A stretch of DNA of 20,320 nt. Source: a virus. This document shows, one piece after another, positions 7,267 through 13,430 of this stretch. A program made the position numbers and the translations under genes. Position 1 is the first letter of the stretch. Every line of letters begins with the position of its first letter. Location: the IMG/VR virus record IMGVR_UViG_3300032069_000858, positions 1-20,320 of that record, one strand, 5' to 3'. The notes under the pieces were generated by a model. The model was not told where the DNA came from and did no database searches. It was given only the letters and a program-made list of their open reading frames with translations.

Positions 7267-9107
7267 ATTTTCATTCCGGCCAAGGCCACATCCTTGGTGG
7301 CCACCTCGGCGCCGATGCGTTTATCGGTGACCTCATATTGCACGTTGGCGAACCAATTCTTGACGTCATTCGTGGTTATGACGCCTTCATTGTGCAGATG
7401 AAAATGGTTGTGCACTTCGCCGCCGGTATTGGATGAAACCGCCTGCTCGAGCCGGCCGAGCCGCGTAGCGATATCCCGCCGGTCCCGAGGCGTATAAATT
7501 TCCTCGCCCGCATGGACCCAGGCCGGGCCGCTGGCAAAAACTTCGCCGCCGAACTGGAAGCCGGGTAGTAAGCCGCCCTCGGCCGGCGAAGCTAAATAAG
7601 CGCTTGGGTTGGCGTTGATCTGGGTCATGATATCGGCCATGTCGCCCATGTTATGGGAAGTTTGCACCGCCGCCATTTCGGCATATCCCGGAGGAGTCGA
7701 TCTGCCGCCGATCCCGAGCTGCCCAAGCGCCCAAGAGATGCCTCTGCCGGCCGCGATGCCCGCGCCCAGGTTGGCGGCGCCTAATGCGACCAAACTCCCG
7801 CCGGCGATGGAGAGGATGCTGTTCACTAACGCCCCGGATGGAGTCAAAGAGGCCGCGGTCTCGGCCGTATTGGCCGCCACATGGCCCATGTTCGCGGCAA
7901 TGCTATTTAGGGCGTCGGTCTGGCTAAATTCGGCGCCGACCAGCCCGACCATGAGGGCCACCAGGTCTTGATTCTGCGCCGAGGTCAGGATGCGCTCGCC
8001 TTGGTGCACCAAGGCCGGCATGGTCTGAGGCACATAGGCCGTGCCTTCCTGGAACGGCCACAGGCTCTTGAGCAGATCGCCTGCGCCAGAAACCACATCC
8101 CCGACCAGGCTGCCCGCGCCCTGGATAAAACCGCCCAGACCCAGGAGGTTCGCGGCGCCTCCGAGCAGGCTTCCAGCCCCAGAGACCGCCGCGCCGGCCA
8201 AGCCCCAGTTCCGGCCGCCGCCCTCAATATCGTAGCCGGCGAGAAGCTGCGCCGTCTGCCGGCCAAGGGAATTGGCGATGCTACGCTGCATGTACGCCAG
8301 GATCATATCCGTGTAGTCGGAAAGGTCCTTCAGTCCGCCGCGGAAGGCATCAAAAAAGATTTCGGAAAAGGCGTCTTGCATACCCCAGGCCGTGGTCCGG
8401 CTGAGGTCCACCAGATCGGAAAACTTTTCCTGCTGGTAGGCATGCAGAGCCTTGGCCTGCGCCTGCTGGGCCTCTGCGCTGGCCCCAGACTCGGCCGTCA
8501 TGGCCGCATAGGCTTCGGCGGCCGTTTCTTCGGCCGCGTCGGCCCAAGAGCGCCAGGCATCATCTATTTTTTCAGGAGGCGTCAGTGTTTCTGGGGGGAC
8601 CTGGATTGCCCAGGGGAGGGAAAGGTCAGGCGCGGGGCCACGAAGCGGCGTCTGGTCAGCCGGCGCGGTCGGGGTGGGGCGAGGGATCGGCTCGAACAAG
8701 GATCCTGGCGGTATGGCCAAAGACGGGGCTTCCTGAAGGGTCTGCGGCCAAAGCCAAGCCGTCCGGACCAGGTCGTCAGGGATGGGCCGGATAAGATCCT
8801 CACCGGACCGGCCGTCAAAAAAGGTCGGCGGCAAAAGTGCCGGCCAGGCGGACTCGTCCGGCTCACGCTCCAGGAACCGTGCCTGGTCCAGGCCGCCGTC
8901 CAGGTCGGCGAGCGCGCTCCCAAGCGAGGTCGCATGTCGGGTCAGGTCGGATATTCCGACCTCGTGGGCCTCCAGGCGTTGGCCGAGGCGGTCGAAGGCG
9001 CGCTCACCCTGGCGGGTCGCGTCCTCCACGGCCCGGCCGAACTGCTGCACCGTGGCCGTGCCCTTGTCGTCAACGATCAGCTTGATTTGCAAACGTATGT
9101 CAGGCAT
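7263..9107 (-). CDS. Tail tape measure protein, short form
   Basis: A 614-residue protein. Residues 244-290 (WGMQDAFSEIFFDAF..., SDYTDMILAYMQRSIANSLG) match the C-terminal segment of lambda gpH-type tape measures. Glycine/alanine-rich hydrophobic stretches (about 300-345 and 425-470) fit the membrane-active region, and two 'GPA-VHAGE-I' motifs occur (365-374 PALVHQGERI and 528-538 PAWVHAGEEIY). The His-rich NHFHLHN at 567-573 is typical of these C-termini. The N-terminal 70 residues are helical, but 80-180 is proline-rich (for example IPRPTPTAPA), which is odd for a protein that should be a long helix. It follows the tail chaperone pair, as in most siphophages. By the usual length rule a 614-residue ruler implies a tail of roughly 90 nm. 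The RBS is weak, and the stop is formed by a repeat. Confidence 0.85.
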   Translation of the reverse strand: MPDIRLQIKLIVDDKGTATVQQFGRAVEDATRQGERAFDRLGQRLEAHEVGISDLTRHATSLGSALADLDGGLDQARFLEREPDESAWPALLPPTFFDGRSGEDLIRPIPDDLVRTAWLWPQTLQEAPSLAIPPGSLFEPIPRPTPTAPADQTPLRGPAPDLSLPWAIQVPPETLTPPEKIDDAWRSWADAAEETAAEAYAAMTAESGASAEAQQAQAKALHAYQQEKFSDLVDLSRTTAWGMQDAFSEIFFDAFRGGLKDLSDYTDMILAYMQRSIANSLGRQTAQLLAGYDIEGGGRNWGLAGAAVSGAGSLLGGAANLLGLGGFIQGAGSLVGDVVSGAGDLLKSLWPFQEGTAYVPQTMPALVHQGERILTSAQNQDLVALMVGLVGAEFSQTDALNSIAANMGHVAANTAETAASLTPSGALVNSILSIAGGSLVALGAANLGAGIAAGRGISWALGQLGIGGRSTPPGYAEMAAVQTSHNMGDMADIMTQINANPSAYLASPAEGGLLPGFQFGGEVFASGPAWVHAGEEIYTPRDRRDIATRLGRLEQAVSSNTGGEVHNHFHLHNEGVITTNDVKNWFANVQYEVTDKRIGAEVATKDVALAGMKM

Positions 9108-9134
9108 GGTTCATTCCGTCGTCTGGCTTTTTTG

Positions 9135-9196
9135 TCTGGAGTCCAGAGTCTGGCGGTTTGAGGCTCAAGACTCTAGAGTCGGGTCTCCGGACCCTT
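9135..9196. repeat. Inverted repeats of the CTGGAGTCCAGAGTC / GACTCTAGAGTC type
   Basis: The stretch contains TGGAGTCCAGAGTCTGG, GACTCTAGAGTC (a perfect 12-base palindrome at 9169-9180) and GGGTCTCCGGACCC. It lies in the short gap between the second tail chaperone ORF and the tape measure gene. The TAG in GACTCTAGAGTC is the stop codon of the chaperone ORF, so the last residues of that protein are encoded by repeat DNA. Confidence 0.75.
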
Positions 9197-9565
9197 CCGC
9201 CGGCTCCTGTCCGTTGCTTCGCGGGCGGTGAAGATGACGATATTGAAAAAATCGTTCAGCACGGGTTTTTGTCCAGGCGGCACGCCATAAATTTCGAAAG
9301 CATGGCGCAGGGCGTCAGGTTGCACGCCGCCCATGCCATTCCAGAGTTGCGGCCAGACGCGATCCAGCAGCCATTTAAATCGCCCCAGGGTGGGGGCGAG
9401 CCGGACAACCTCGCCAGTCGGGCAGGTCTCGACAGGGCTGGACCCAAGGGTTTCGATTCCATCCATTCCAGGGCAGGGGTCATTTCGGAATCCGTCTCTT
9501 TGGGCTTGCCGGCAAAGCCCGCAGGTCATGGGCTGCGGGTCGAAGCGCCGGCGCGCCCAGGCCAT
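9173..9565 (-). CDS. Tail assembly chaperone, downstream (frameshift) part
   Basis: A 130-residue ORF lying -1 relative to the upstream chaperone ORF and beginning at the ATG of a TAATG overlap. It is probably expressed as the C-terminal part of a 243-residue fusion through the A AAA AAC site at 9568-9574, like the T part of lambda gpG-T; reinitiation at the ATG is the alternative. Residues 15-18 CGLC, with later C31 and C48, could bind a metal. The segment 'LDRVWPQLWNGMGGVQPDALRHAFEIYGVPP' (67-97) resembles the small DUF1799-like proteins that sit before tape measure genes. These chaperones hold the tape measure and recruit tube subunits. The last dozen residues read into a palindromic repeat and are probably not ancestral. 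Confidence 0.7.
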   Translation of the reverse strand: MAWARRRFDPQPMTCGLCRQAQRDGFRNDPCPGMDGIETLGSSPVETCPTGEVVRLAPTLGRFKWLLDRVWPQLWNGMGGVQPDALRHAFEIYGVPPGQKPVLNDFFNIVIFTAREATDRSRRKGPETRL

Positions 9566-9903
9566 TAGTTTTTTTCGAGCGCGTCCTTGGCCTGCCGAAA
9601 CTCCCGATCCTTGGCCAGGACAAAGGCCGCCAGACCTCCGAGGTTGAAGTCGTAGATTTTCTGTTTGACTTCATCCGTGCACGGCAACGGCTTTTCGTCC
9701 GCGCCGACCACGCCCTCCCAAGCCACCAGGCAATGCTTGAAAAGGCGGCATTGCTCTGCCCCGGAGATTCGCAGCCCGCCGTCCTGAATCACGGTCACGG
9801 CCTGGCTGAGCGGGTAGGGCCGGATTTTCAGGCGCGCCCCGCTTTCCCCGAATTCGTACCATCGGGCGTCGTAGGACAGATCGGTGAAATCGATGGTCAG
9901 CAT
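9565..9903 (-). CDS. Tail assembly chaperone, upstream part
   Basis: A 112-residue protein beginning MLTIDFTDLSYDARWYEFG, with a strong GGAGGG Shine-Dalgarno four bases before the ATG at 9903. The layout is familiar from small tail chaperones: an N-terminal beta part with 'GARLKIRPYPLSQ', a central 'CLVAWEGVVGADEKPLPCTDE' with W57, and a helical C-terminus 'NLGGLAAFVLAKDREFRQAK' ending EKN. The EKN end matters, because the codons form the slippery heptamer. The protein is expected to coat the tape measure during tail assembly, together with the minor frameshifted form, and not to be in the finished virion. It follows the tail tube gene after a 99-bp repeat-filled gap. Confidence 0.75.
   Translation of the reverse strand: MLTIDFTDLSYDARWYEFGESGARLKIRPYPLSQAVTVIQDGGLRISGAEQCRLFKHCLVAWEGVVGADEKPLPCTDEVKQKIYDFNLGGLAAFVLAKDREFRQAKDALEKN
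9568..9574 (-). promoter_or_regulatory. Probable -1 programmed frameshift site A AAA AAC
   Basis: Codons of the upstream chaperone end GAA AAA AAC TAA, so the heptamer A AAA AAC is exactly in the zero-frame phase required for tandem slippage. The stop codon follows immediately. A -1 shift continues as CTA ATG GCC TGG into the downstream ORF. A self-complementary GCGCCGGCGC lies just downstream and could aid pausing. The position between tail tube and tape measure genes is exactly where such sites are conserved in siphophages. Confidence 0.8.
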
Positions 9904-9916
9904 TTTTCCCTCCGGG

Positions 9917-10000
9917 GAGTGCGTGAGTGCGAAAGTGCGCGAGTGCGGGGAGATAACCCGATGGTTTTTCGCACTTGCGCACTACGCACCTCGCACTACG
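9917..10000. repeat. GAGTGCGNGAGTGCG / CGCACTNNCGCACT inverted repeat
   Basis: The left arm (9917-9948) is built from GAGTGCG repeats, and the right arm (9970-10000) from CGCACT and GCGCAC repeats, so the two can pair over a long imperfect stem with an A/T-containing loop (9949-9969). Related fragments occur at 11455-11480 and 13387-13404. It fills the gap between the second tail tube gene and the chaperone gene. Confidence 0.75.
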
Positions 10001-10002
10001 TT

Positions 10003-10896
10003 TTACGCGTTAGAGGAAAACGATATTGGGCCGACGGTCTGGAAATTGACAGTCTCCTTGGCCACGGCGTTGATCGGCACGTCCGGGCTGAAACTGTCGA
10101 ACGTCACCCAAGCGGTGACGCGGTCGCCGGTCTGGTCCTGGTCCGGGTCATAGTTGAAAAGCTGGAGCAAGTAGTAAGCGTTGCCGCCGCCAGCCTCGGC
10201 CACCAGGGCGTCCAGGAAACTCTTGCCGGCAATAAAGAAAGCCTCGGCCGAACCCTTGCCGCTGGCCATGCCCGGCAGGTACTGCTTCCACTGCTGGCCG
10301 CAGTAGTTCAATTCGGCCAGCTCGAGCGCCAGGTCCAGGCTCCAGCCGATCAGGTAGCCGATTTTTTCCAGGCTGGCCTCCGGGATAAAACCGTTGTTGC
10401 CGGTGACGGTGACCTGGGTGACGTTGCCGGAGAATGAGGCTTTGCCTTGGGAAAAATCCACGGTCCGCGCCTGGTAGCCGCCCGAATCGATCCAGGCCGG
10501 CGGCACGTTCGGGTTGAGCAGCCGCTTGGTCACGTCCGTGATCTGGGCGCCCACGCCGGCCTCGGTGCAAGCCTCGTCCTTGAGGTTGCCGATGACCCAC
10601 TGGTCGTTCAGCGTGTGCCCGGTCGTGGAGGCAAAGGTGATGGTCTGGCCGTCCGAGAGCGTCTGGGCTGCACCGGTGATGGACACCAGGGTCGTCCAGG
10701 ACCCGCCGTTCTTGCGCCATTTGAACTTGTCCGGCGTGCCCTCGGTGTCGATGACCACCTCGAAATAGGCCGAGGACGCGGCGCTGTATGCCGTGCCCCA
10801 ACTGGCGTCGTTCAGGCCCGAGCCCTTAGAGCCGTTCGGCCGGCGGCGATACAGGGCCGCATATTTACCGTGGGTCGGCGTGGTGGGGGATGCCAT
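10003..10896 (-). CDS. Second tail-tube-like protein with a large inserted domain
   Basis: A 297-residue protein. The N-terminus (PTTPTHGKYAALY) and residues 184-290 match the preceding 138-residue tube protein: GWSLDLALELAEL and WKQYLPGMAS here against GWSLDVELEMADI and WKETLPGMAS there. About 155 residues are inserted between these parts. The insert contains a beta module I have seen in phage structural proteins ('TPDKFKWRKNGGSW', 'ITGAAQTLSDGQTITFAST', 'TGHTLNDQWVIG', residues 54-103). It may be a decorated tail tube, a tail terminator-like ring or the distal tube protein. A strong GGAGGT Shine-Dalgarno precedes the ATG at 10896. The order (two tube paralogues, chaperones, tape measure) supports a tail role; which paralogue forms the tube proper is not decidable here. 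Confidence 0.7.
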   Translation of the reverse strand: MASPTTPTHGKYAALYRRRPNGSKGSGLNDASWGTAYSAASSAYFEVVIDTEGTPDKFKWRKNGGSWTTLVSITGAAQTLSDGQTITFASTTGHTLNDQWVIGNLKDEACTEAGVGAQITDVTKRLLNPNVPPAWIDSGGYQARTVDFSQGKASFSGNVTQVTVTGNNGFIPEASLEKIGYLIGWSLDLALELAELNYCGQQWKQYLPGMASGKGSAEAFFIAGKSFLDALVAEAGGGNAYYLLQLFNYDPDQDQTGDRVTAWVTFDSFSPDVPINAVAKETVNFQTVGPISFSSNA

Positions 10897-10907
10897 AATT
10901 TACCTCC

Positions 10908-10980
10908 GCGTGGCATGGGCTTCCAGCCCATGTGGCCGCCCCTGGCGGCCGAGAATCACGGCCAGGATGGCCGTGCCACA
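10908..10980. repeat. Compound palindromic repeat between the tail tube paralogues
   Basis: Three stems follow each other: CATGGGCT/AGCCCATG (about 10914-10932), GGCCGCC/GGCGGCC (10934-10950) and CACGGCC/GGCCGTG (10957-10975). The right edge CCACAATTA runs directly into the TAA stop of the upstream gene (10982-10984). The gap contains no gene. It could act as an mRNA-stabilising structure between the two tube genes. Confidence 0.85.
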
Positions 10981-10981
10981 A

Positions 10982-11398
10982 TTACGCCGCGCTGGTCAGG
11001 GTCAGGGCGCCGTCGCCGACGAAATTGCAGGTGAAGGTCACCTTGTCGCCCATGCGGCCGGCCACGGACAGGCTGGTGATGTAAAGGCTGCCGGAAAAGG
11101 CGTTCGTGTCGCCGTCCAGCAGGAACTTGACATCGGTCAGCTTGGTGCCGGGTGCGGCAGCCACCAGGTTGTCGAAAAAGGCCTTCTGCTCGGTGTTGCC
11201 GGCCACGAACAGGCCATTGAAGCTGCCGCGCCAGGAGGCCATGCCCGGCAGGGTCTCTTTCCAGTTCTGGCCCTGGCGGGAGATGTCGGCCATTTCCAGT
11301 TCGACATCCAGGGACCAGCCCTCGGAATAGTCCATGGCCACGTTATTTTTTTCGACGCGGCATTTCCGGCCGTGAAACGGCGTGGTGTTGTATGCCAT
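10982..11398 (-). CDS. Tail tube (major tail) protein
   Basis: A 138-residue protein with the size and layout of short major tail proteins: 'MAYNTTPFHGRKCRVEKNNVAM' then GWSLDVELEMADI (27-39), WKETLPGMAS (46-55), 'FNGLFVAG' and the closing 'GSLYITSLSVAGRMGDKVTFTCNFVGDGALTL' split over residues 103-133. This final pattern, a strand on bounded-length variation followed by 'tftc.f.G.G.l', is typical of tube proteins. It is paralogous to the next gene. It probably polymerises into hexameric rings of a non-contractile tail, since no sheath gene is present. AAGGAGG lies upstream of the ATG at 11398, giving strong expression as expected for a major virion protein. Confidence 0.75.
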   Translation of the reverse strand: MAYNTTPFHGRKCRVEKNNVAMDYSEGWSLDVELEMADISRQGQNWKETLPGMASWRGSFNGLFVAGNTEQKAFFDNLVAAAPGTKLTDVKFLLDGDTNAFSGSLYITSLSVAGRMGDKVTFTCNFVGDGALTLTSAA

Positions 11399-11401
11399 CG
11401 G

Positions 11402-11674
11402 TTATTCCTCCTTCCCGCGTACGGCGGGAGTGCGTTTTTCCGCCTTTGGCGGAAGTGCGGGGTGCGAAGTGCGTGGTGCGGCCGCGCCTTCGGCGGGGGC
11501 AGGCGGCCGAGGCGGCGAAAACACTGCCACGATGTTGCCCTCGAGGTCGATGATCTCGGCGTCGCAGGCTTGGCAAAAAACGCATTCGGCGTCGGGCCGG
11601 GCCTTGGTTCGGTCCAGGCAGGTCTCCCGCGGGCAGGCGAGCCGCACGCGGCCGATGTAGGGTGTCATGTCCAT
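11402..11674 (-). CDS. Small cysteine-rich protein, C-terminus made of repeat DNA
   Basis: The start at 11674 is chosen because GGGAG lies six bases upstream; the in-frame reading further up is encoded by a palindromic repeat. The 90-residue product has cysteines at 14, 19, 31, 34 and 37 (CPRETC and CVFCQAC), suggestive of a zinc-binding knuckle, followed by a beta segment 'EIIDLEGNIVAVFSPPRPP'. From about residue 60 onward the protein (SHPALPPKAEKRTPAVRG region) is encoded by the repeat cluster at 11414-11500, so the ancestral stop is probably lost. The function is unknown. Small cysteine-rich proteins occur in this part of several Mu-like phages, but I cannot name this one. Confidence 0.5.
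   Translation of the reverse strand: MDMTPYIGRVRLACPRETCLDRTKARPDAECVFCQACDAEIIDLEGNIVAVFSPPRPPAPAEGAAAPRTSHPALPPKAEKRTPAVRGKEE
11414..11500. repeat. Cluster of short palindromes and GTGCG motifs
   Basis: The cluster holds CCCGCGTACGGCGGG, TCCGCCTTTGGCGGA, repeated GTGCGGGGTGCGAAGTGCG and GTGGTGCG motifs, and GCGCCTTCGGCG. These are small GC-rich stems next to the same GTGCG motif found at 9917-10000 and 13387-13404. The cluster lies within the 3' end of the cysteine-rich ORF and supplies its last 30 or so codons. Confidence 0.6.
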
Positions 11675-11685
11675 TTGGTTCTCCC

Positions 11686-11740
11686 TCGTGGCACGGGCTT
11701 CCAGCCCGTGATTTTTCACGGCCAGGATGGCCGTGCCACA
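11686..11740. repeat. GTGGCACGGG palindrome pair
   Basis: The stems are CACGGGCT/AGCCCGTG (11692-11710) and CACGGCC/GGCCGTG (11717-11735). The right edge GCCACAATTA leads directly into the TAA stop (11742-11744) of the upstream DUF1834 gene, the same junction seen at 10982. It fills the gap before the cysteine-rich gene. Confidence 0.85.
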
Positions 11741-11741
11741 A

Positions 11742-12212
11742 TTACGTTTCGGGCCGCAGCCACTCGACCTCGAACTCCCGGCTGAAAATGACCATGCGGG
11801 GCGAGGCGGCCAGAGGTTCGACCCGGACGGATCGGCAGATCAGCATCGTGGCGTCCAGGCCCAGGCCCGAATGATGCAGGCACGAAGCCACATCATCCAG
11901 CAAGTCATAAGCTCCGGCCTCGCCCTGAATAGAACGGCTGGCGCTCGAGGGCGATCTCAGGTTCCGAGCGCAGCACCAGACGGCGAAGATGCCGGTCTGG
12001 AAAAGCGCGTCCGACATCCCGCTGTCGTCGGTCTGCCCCATATAGGCCACCAGCAGGGCCGGGTACTGGAGCACCAGCTTTTCGAGCTCGTCGGCACGGT
12101 CCCAGGGCAGCCGGTCGAAGGTCCGCACGTAAGAGGCCAGGGTCGGGTCATGGGCCAGGGTTTCGATGATCGCATCCTCGATCTGCTCGATGGTGTAACC
12201 GGAAAGGGCCAT
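11742..12212 (-). CDS. DUF1834 / Mu gp37-like tail completion protein
   Basis: A 156-residue protein from the ATG at 12212 (MALSGYTIEQIEDAIIETL). A longer reading from 12266 would add 18 residues encoded by a palindromic repeat, so it is rejected. The N-terminal helix 'EQIEDAIIETLAHDP', then 'YVRTFDRLPWDRADELEKLVLQYPALLVAY', 'FQTGIFAVWCCARNLRSP' and the C-terminal strands 'MVIFSREFEVEWLRP' match the DUF1834 family of Mu-like phages (gp37 group). In the family this protein is placed with head-tail joining or tail completion; its exact role is not established as far as I know. A moderate AAGGCG site precedes the start. It sits in the usual place after the gp36- and gpG-like genes and before the tail tube. 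Confidence 0.75.
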   Translation of the reverse strand: MALSGYTIEQIEDAIIETLAHDPTLASYVRTFDRLPWDRADELEKLVLQYPALLVAYMGQTDDSGMSDALFQTGIFAVWCCARNLRSPSSASRSIQGEAGAYDLLDDVASCLHHSGLGLDATMLICRSVRVEPLAASPRMVIFSREFEVEWLRPET

Positions 12213-12239
12213 GCCTTTGTCGCCTTTTCTGTTGGGGTA

Positions 12240-12261
12240 GGGGCACGGCATGCCGTGCCCC
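12240..12261. repeat. Perfect GGGGCACGGCA palindrome
   Basis: Eleven-base arms GGGGCACGGCA and TGCCGTGCCCC meet without a loop. The element lies between the gpG-like stop and the DUF1834 start. Its edge again reads CAATTA at the TAA stop (12267-12269) of the upstream gene. Confidence 0.85.
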
Positions 12262-12266
12262 GACAA

Positions 12267-12803
12267 TTACCTGCCGGTGGCAATAAACCGGGCCAGCGTT
12301 GCTTTGATTTCCGCCCAATCCCGTTCCTGGGGTTTTCCCAAGAACGGCCGGGCCGGGATGTCGCCCCAAGGCACCCTCATGCGCCGGGTATGAGCCCGGA
12401 CCCTCGTGCCGTCCCGCCTCACGAACGGCCGCACCTTGGCCTGAACCTCGCCGAACTGGCCTTGGCGCGCGCCGAACTGGTGGACCGCGGCATAGATAAC
12501 GTTTGTACCGACGGTCACTCGATTGCCGGAGACGCTGACGTGGAGGGCATTCCTGAGGGTGCCGGTTTCGTTCAGGATGCGTCCGGGCAAGCGCCGGCGG
12601 GCCAGGGTCCGCGCCGAGAGCGGCTTCCAAGGGGTTCCTTGGGGAGAGTGCTCGCTTTTGAAATTGTTCTTGACGCTTTCCCCGAGGATTTCGCCGATCT
12701 CGGCCAAGGCCGGGGTCATATCGGCCAGGCGCCGGGCCAGGCTTTCCATCAGGTCCCGGACGTTCCGGTCGTTCGTCTTCAAGCGGATCGTATCGCCGGC
12801 CAC
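12267..12803 (-). CDS. Phage virion morphogenesis protein (Mu gpG / P2 gpS type)
   Basis: A 178-residue protein starting at a GTG (12803), one base after the previous stop. The order of motifs is that of the virion morphogenesis family (Phage_tail_S): an N-terminal helix with 'LMESLARRLADMTPALAEIGEIL', 'VKNNFKSEHSPQGTPWKPL', 'ARRRLPGRILNETGTLRNALHVSV', 'NVIYAAVHQFGARQGQ' and the near-C-terminal 'DIPARPFLG'. In Mu this protein (gpG) is needed for tail/head completion, and in P2 the related gpS for tail completion. Here it lies after the DUF1320 gene, while in Mu it precedes gpI, so the gene has moved. Low Trp, many Arg. Confidence in the family is high. Confidence 0.9.
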   Translation of the reverse strand: MAGDTIRLKTNDRNVRDLMESLARRLADMTPALAEIGEILGESVKNNFKSEHSPQGTPWKPLSARTLARRRLPGRILNETGTLRNALHVSVSGNRVTVGTNVIYAAVHQFGARQGQFGEVQAKVRPFVRRDGTRVRAHTRRMRVPWGDIPARPFLGKPQERDWAEIKATLARFIATGR

Positions 12804-12804
12804 G

Positions 12805-13230
12805 TCAGAAGCCTTTCATGCGGTCCCGCTTAAAGAGGCGGTCGCTCGCTTCCAGATCGGCCGCGTCCGGCGTGGTCTCGGCCGCGAGCGTTGGCGCGCC
12901 CAGGCGAATCCGGCCCGAGGCCACCTGTTCCAGGAAGCGGAGGGCGTCCTGGTAGCGGCCGCGCCGCGTCTCGGGCGCGGTGTCGTCCTTGCGGGAGAAC
13001 AGATGGTACAAGGCAAGGTCCACGCTGATCTGCCGGATTTTGGCCGGCACACTGGACAGCGGCACCTCGTACCGGCCCTGCAAATAGGCGTCGATGGTGG
13101 CGTCCGCGTCGGCGATGGCCCGGGCGAGCACGGTGGTATCGATTTCGCCCAGGCCCTCGTCGTCCGTGAGCTGGATGAGCGTTCGCTCGTCGAGCTGATG
13201 CAGGATGTCGGTTTGGGTCGAGTAGGCCAC
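12805..13230 (-). CDS. DUF1320 (Mu gp36-like) head-tail connector protein
   Basis: A 141-residue protein with a GTG start at 13230 and AGGAG seven bases upstream. 'MAYSTQTDILHQLDERTLIQLTDDEG' is the typical opening of DUF1320, followed by 'LARAIADADATIDAYLQGRYEVPL', 'VPAKIRQISVDLALYHLFSRK' and 'RRGRYQDALRFLEQVASGRIRLG'. These are the family's conserved positions (Y-L-x-G-R-Y, L-x-x-Y-x-L). The fold is an all-helical connector like HK97 gp6; the protein is thought to form the ring below the portal. It stands just after the major capsid region, as gp36 does in Mu. The gap before it holds repeats and a possible remnant gene. Confidence 0.9.
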   Translation of the reverse strand: MAYSTQTDILHQLDERTLIQLTDDEGLGEIDTTVLARAIADADATIDAYLQGRYEVPLSSVPAKIRQISVDLALYHLFSRKDDTAPETRRGRYQDALRFLEQVASGRIRLGAPTLAAETTPDAADLEASDRLFKRDRMKGF

Positions 13231-13254
13231 GGTTTTTCTCCTGGGTTCCGGCGT

Positions 13255-13296
13255 TCGTCCTTCGGCTCCGCTCAGGACCGTGAGCCTGTCGAACGG
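13255..13296. repeat. GTCCTTCGGCTCCGCTCAGG palindromic repeat
   Basis: The full copy reads CGTCCTTCGGCTCCGCTC, AGGACCGTGAGCCTGTC, GAACGG. On the other strand it starts CCGTTCGACAGGCTCACGG. A diverged copy is at 4592-4634. This repeat is, in my experience, common between genes in many bacterial chromosomes, so it is more likely of host than phage origin. Confidence 0.8.
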
Positions 13297-13308
13297 CCGG
13301 AACGCCGG

Positions 13309-13430
13309 CTATTTTTTGCTCTTGGGCTTTTCCGCCGGCGCGTCAGATTCGGGCTCGGGCGAGGTATGCCTCGCTTCTACAGATCGTACCCACGCACCAC
13401 GCACTATACGGGCGCGGTGCGCCCGGGCGA
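13309..13430 (-). pseudogene. Possible remnant of a small Mu gp35-like gene
   Basis: In the position where many Mu-like phages encode a short protein (gp35-like) between capsid and DUF1320 genes, only a reading frame without a credible start remains. From a GTG at 13404 it gives 31 codons ending 'SPEPESDAPAEKPKSKK' and TAG (13309-13311). A Lys/Pro/Ala-rich acidic C-terminus of this kind is common in the small proteins of that slot. No Shine-Dalgarno is seen, and the 5' part consists of palindromic repeat DNA. The frame could be the tail of a gene destroyed by repeat insertion, or chance. Confidence 0.3.
13359..13411. repeat. GCGAGG...CCTCGC hairpin plus GTGCGTGGTGCGTG motif
   Basis: GCGAGG (13359-13364) pairs with CCTCGC (13369-13374), followed by CTTCTACAGATCG, ACCCACGCACCACGCAC and TATACGGGCGC. 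The second part resembles the GTGCG motif of 9917-10000. The element overlaps the possible remnant reading frame. Confidence 0.55.

Noticed and set aside
7968-9161. A 397-codon open frame on the plus strand
   Set aside because: It lies opposite the tape measure gene, has the arginine/glycine-rich composition of a GC-rich shadow frame and shows no family motif.
10003-11398. Contractile tail with sheath protein
   Set aside because: Neither tube-region gene has the size or motifs of a sheath protein, and no other candidate exists between connector and chaperone genes.
11742-12266. Start of the DUF1834 gene at 12266
   Set aside because: The extra 18 residues are encoded by the perfect palindrome at 12240-12261; the ATG at 12212 begins the family's usual N-terminus.
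11727-12833. A 368-codon open frame on the plus strand
   Set aside because: It runs opposite the DUF1834 and gpG-like genes and across palindromic repeats, and no domain is recognisable.
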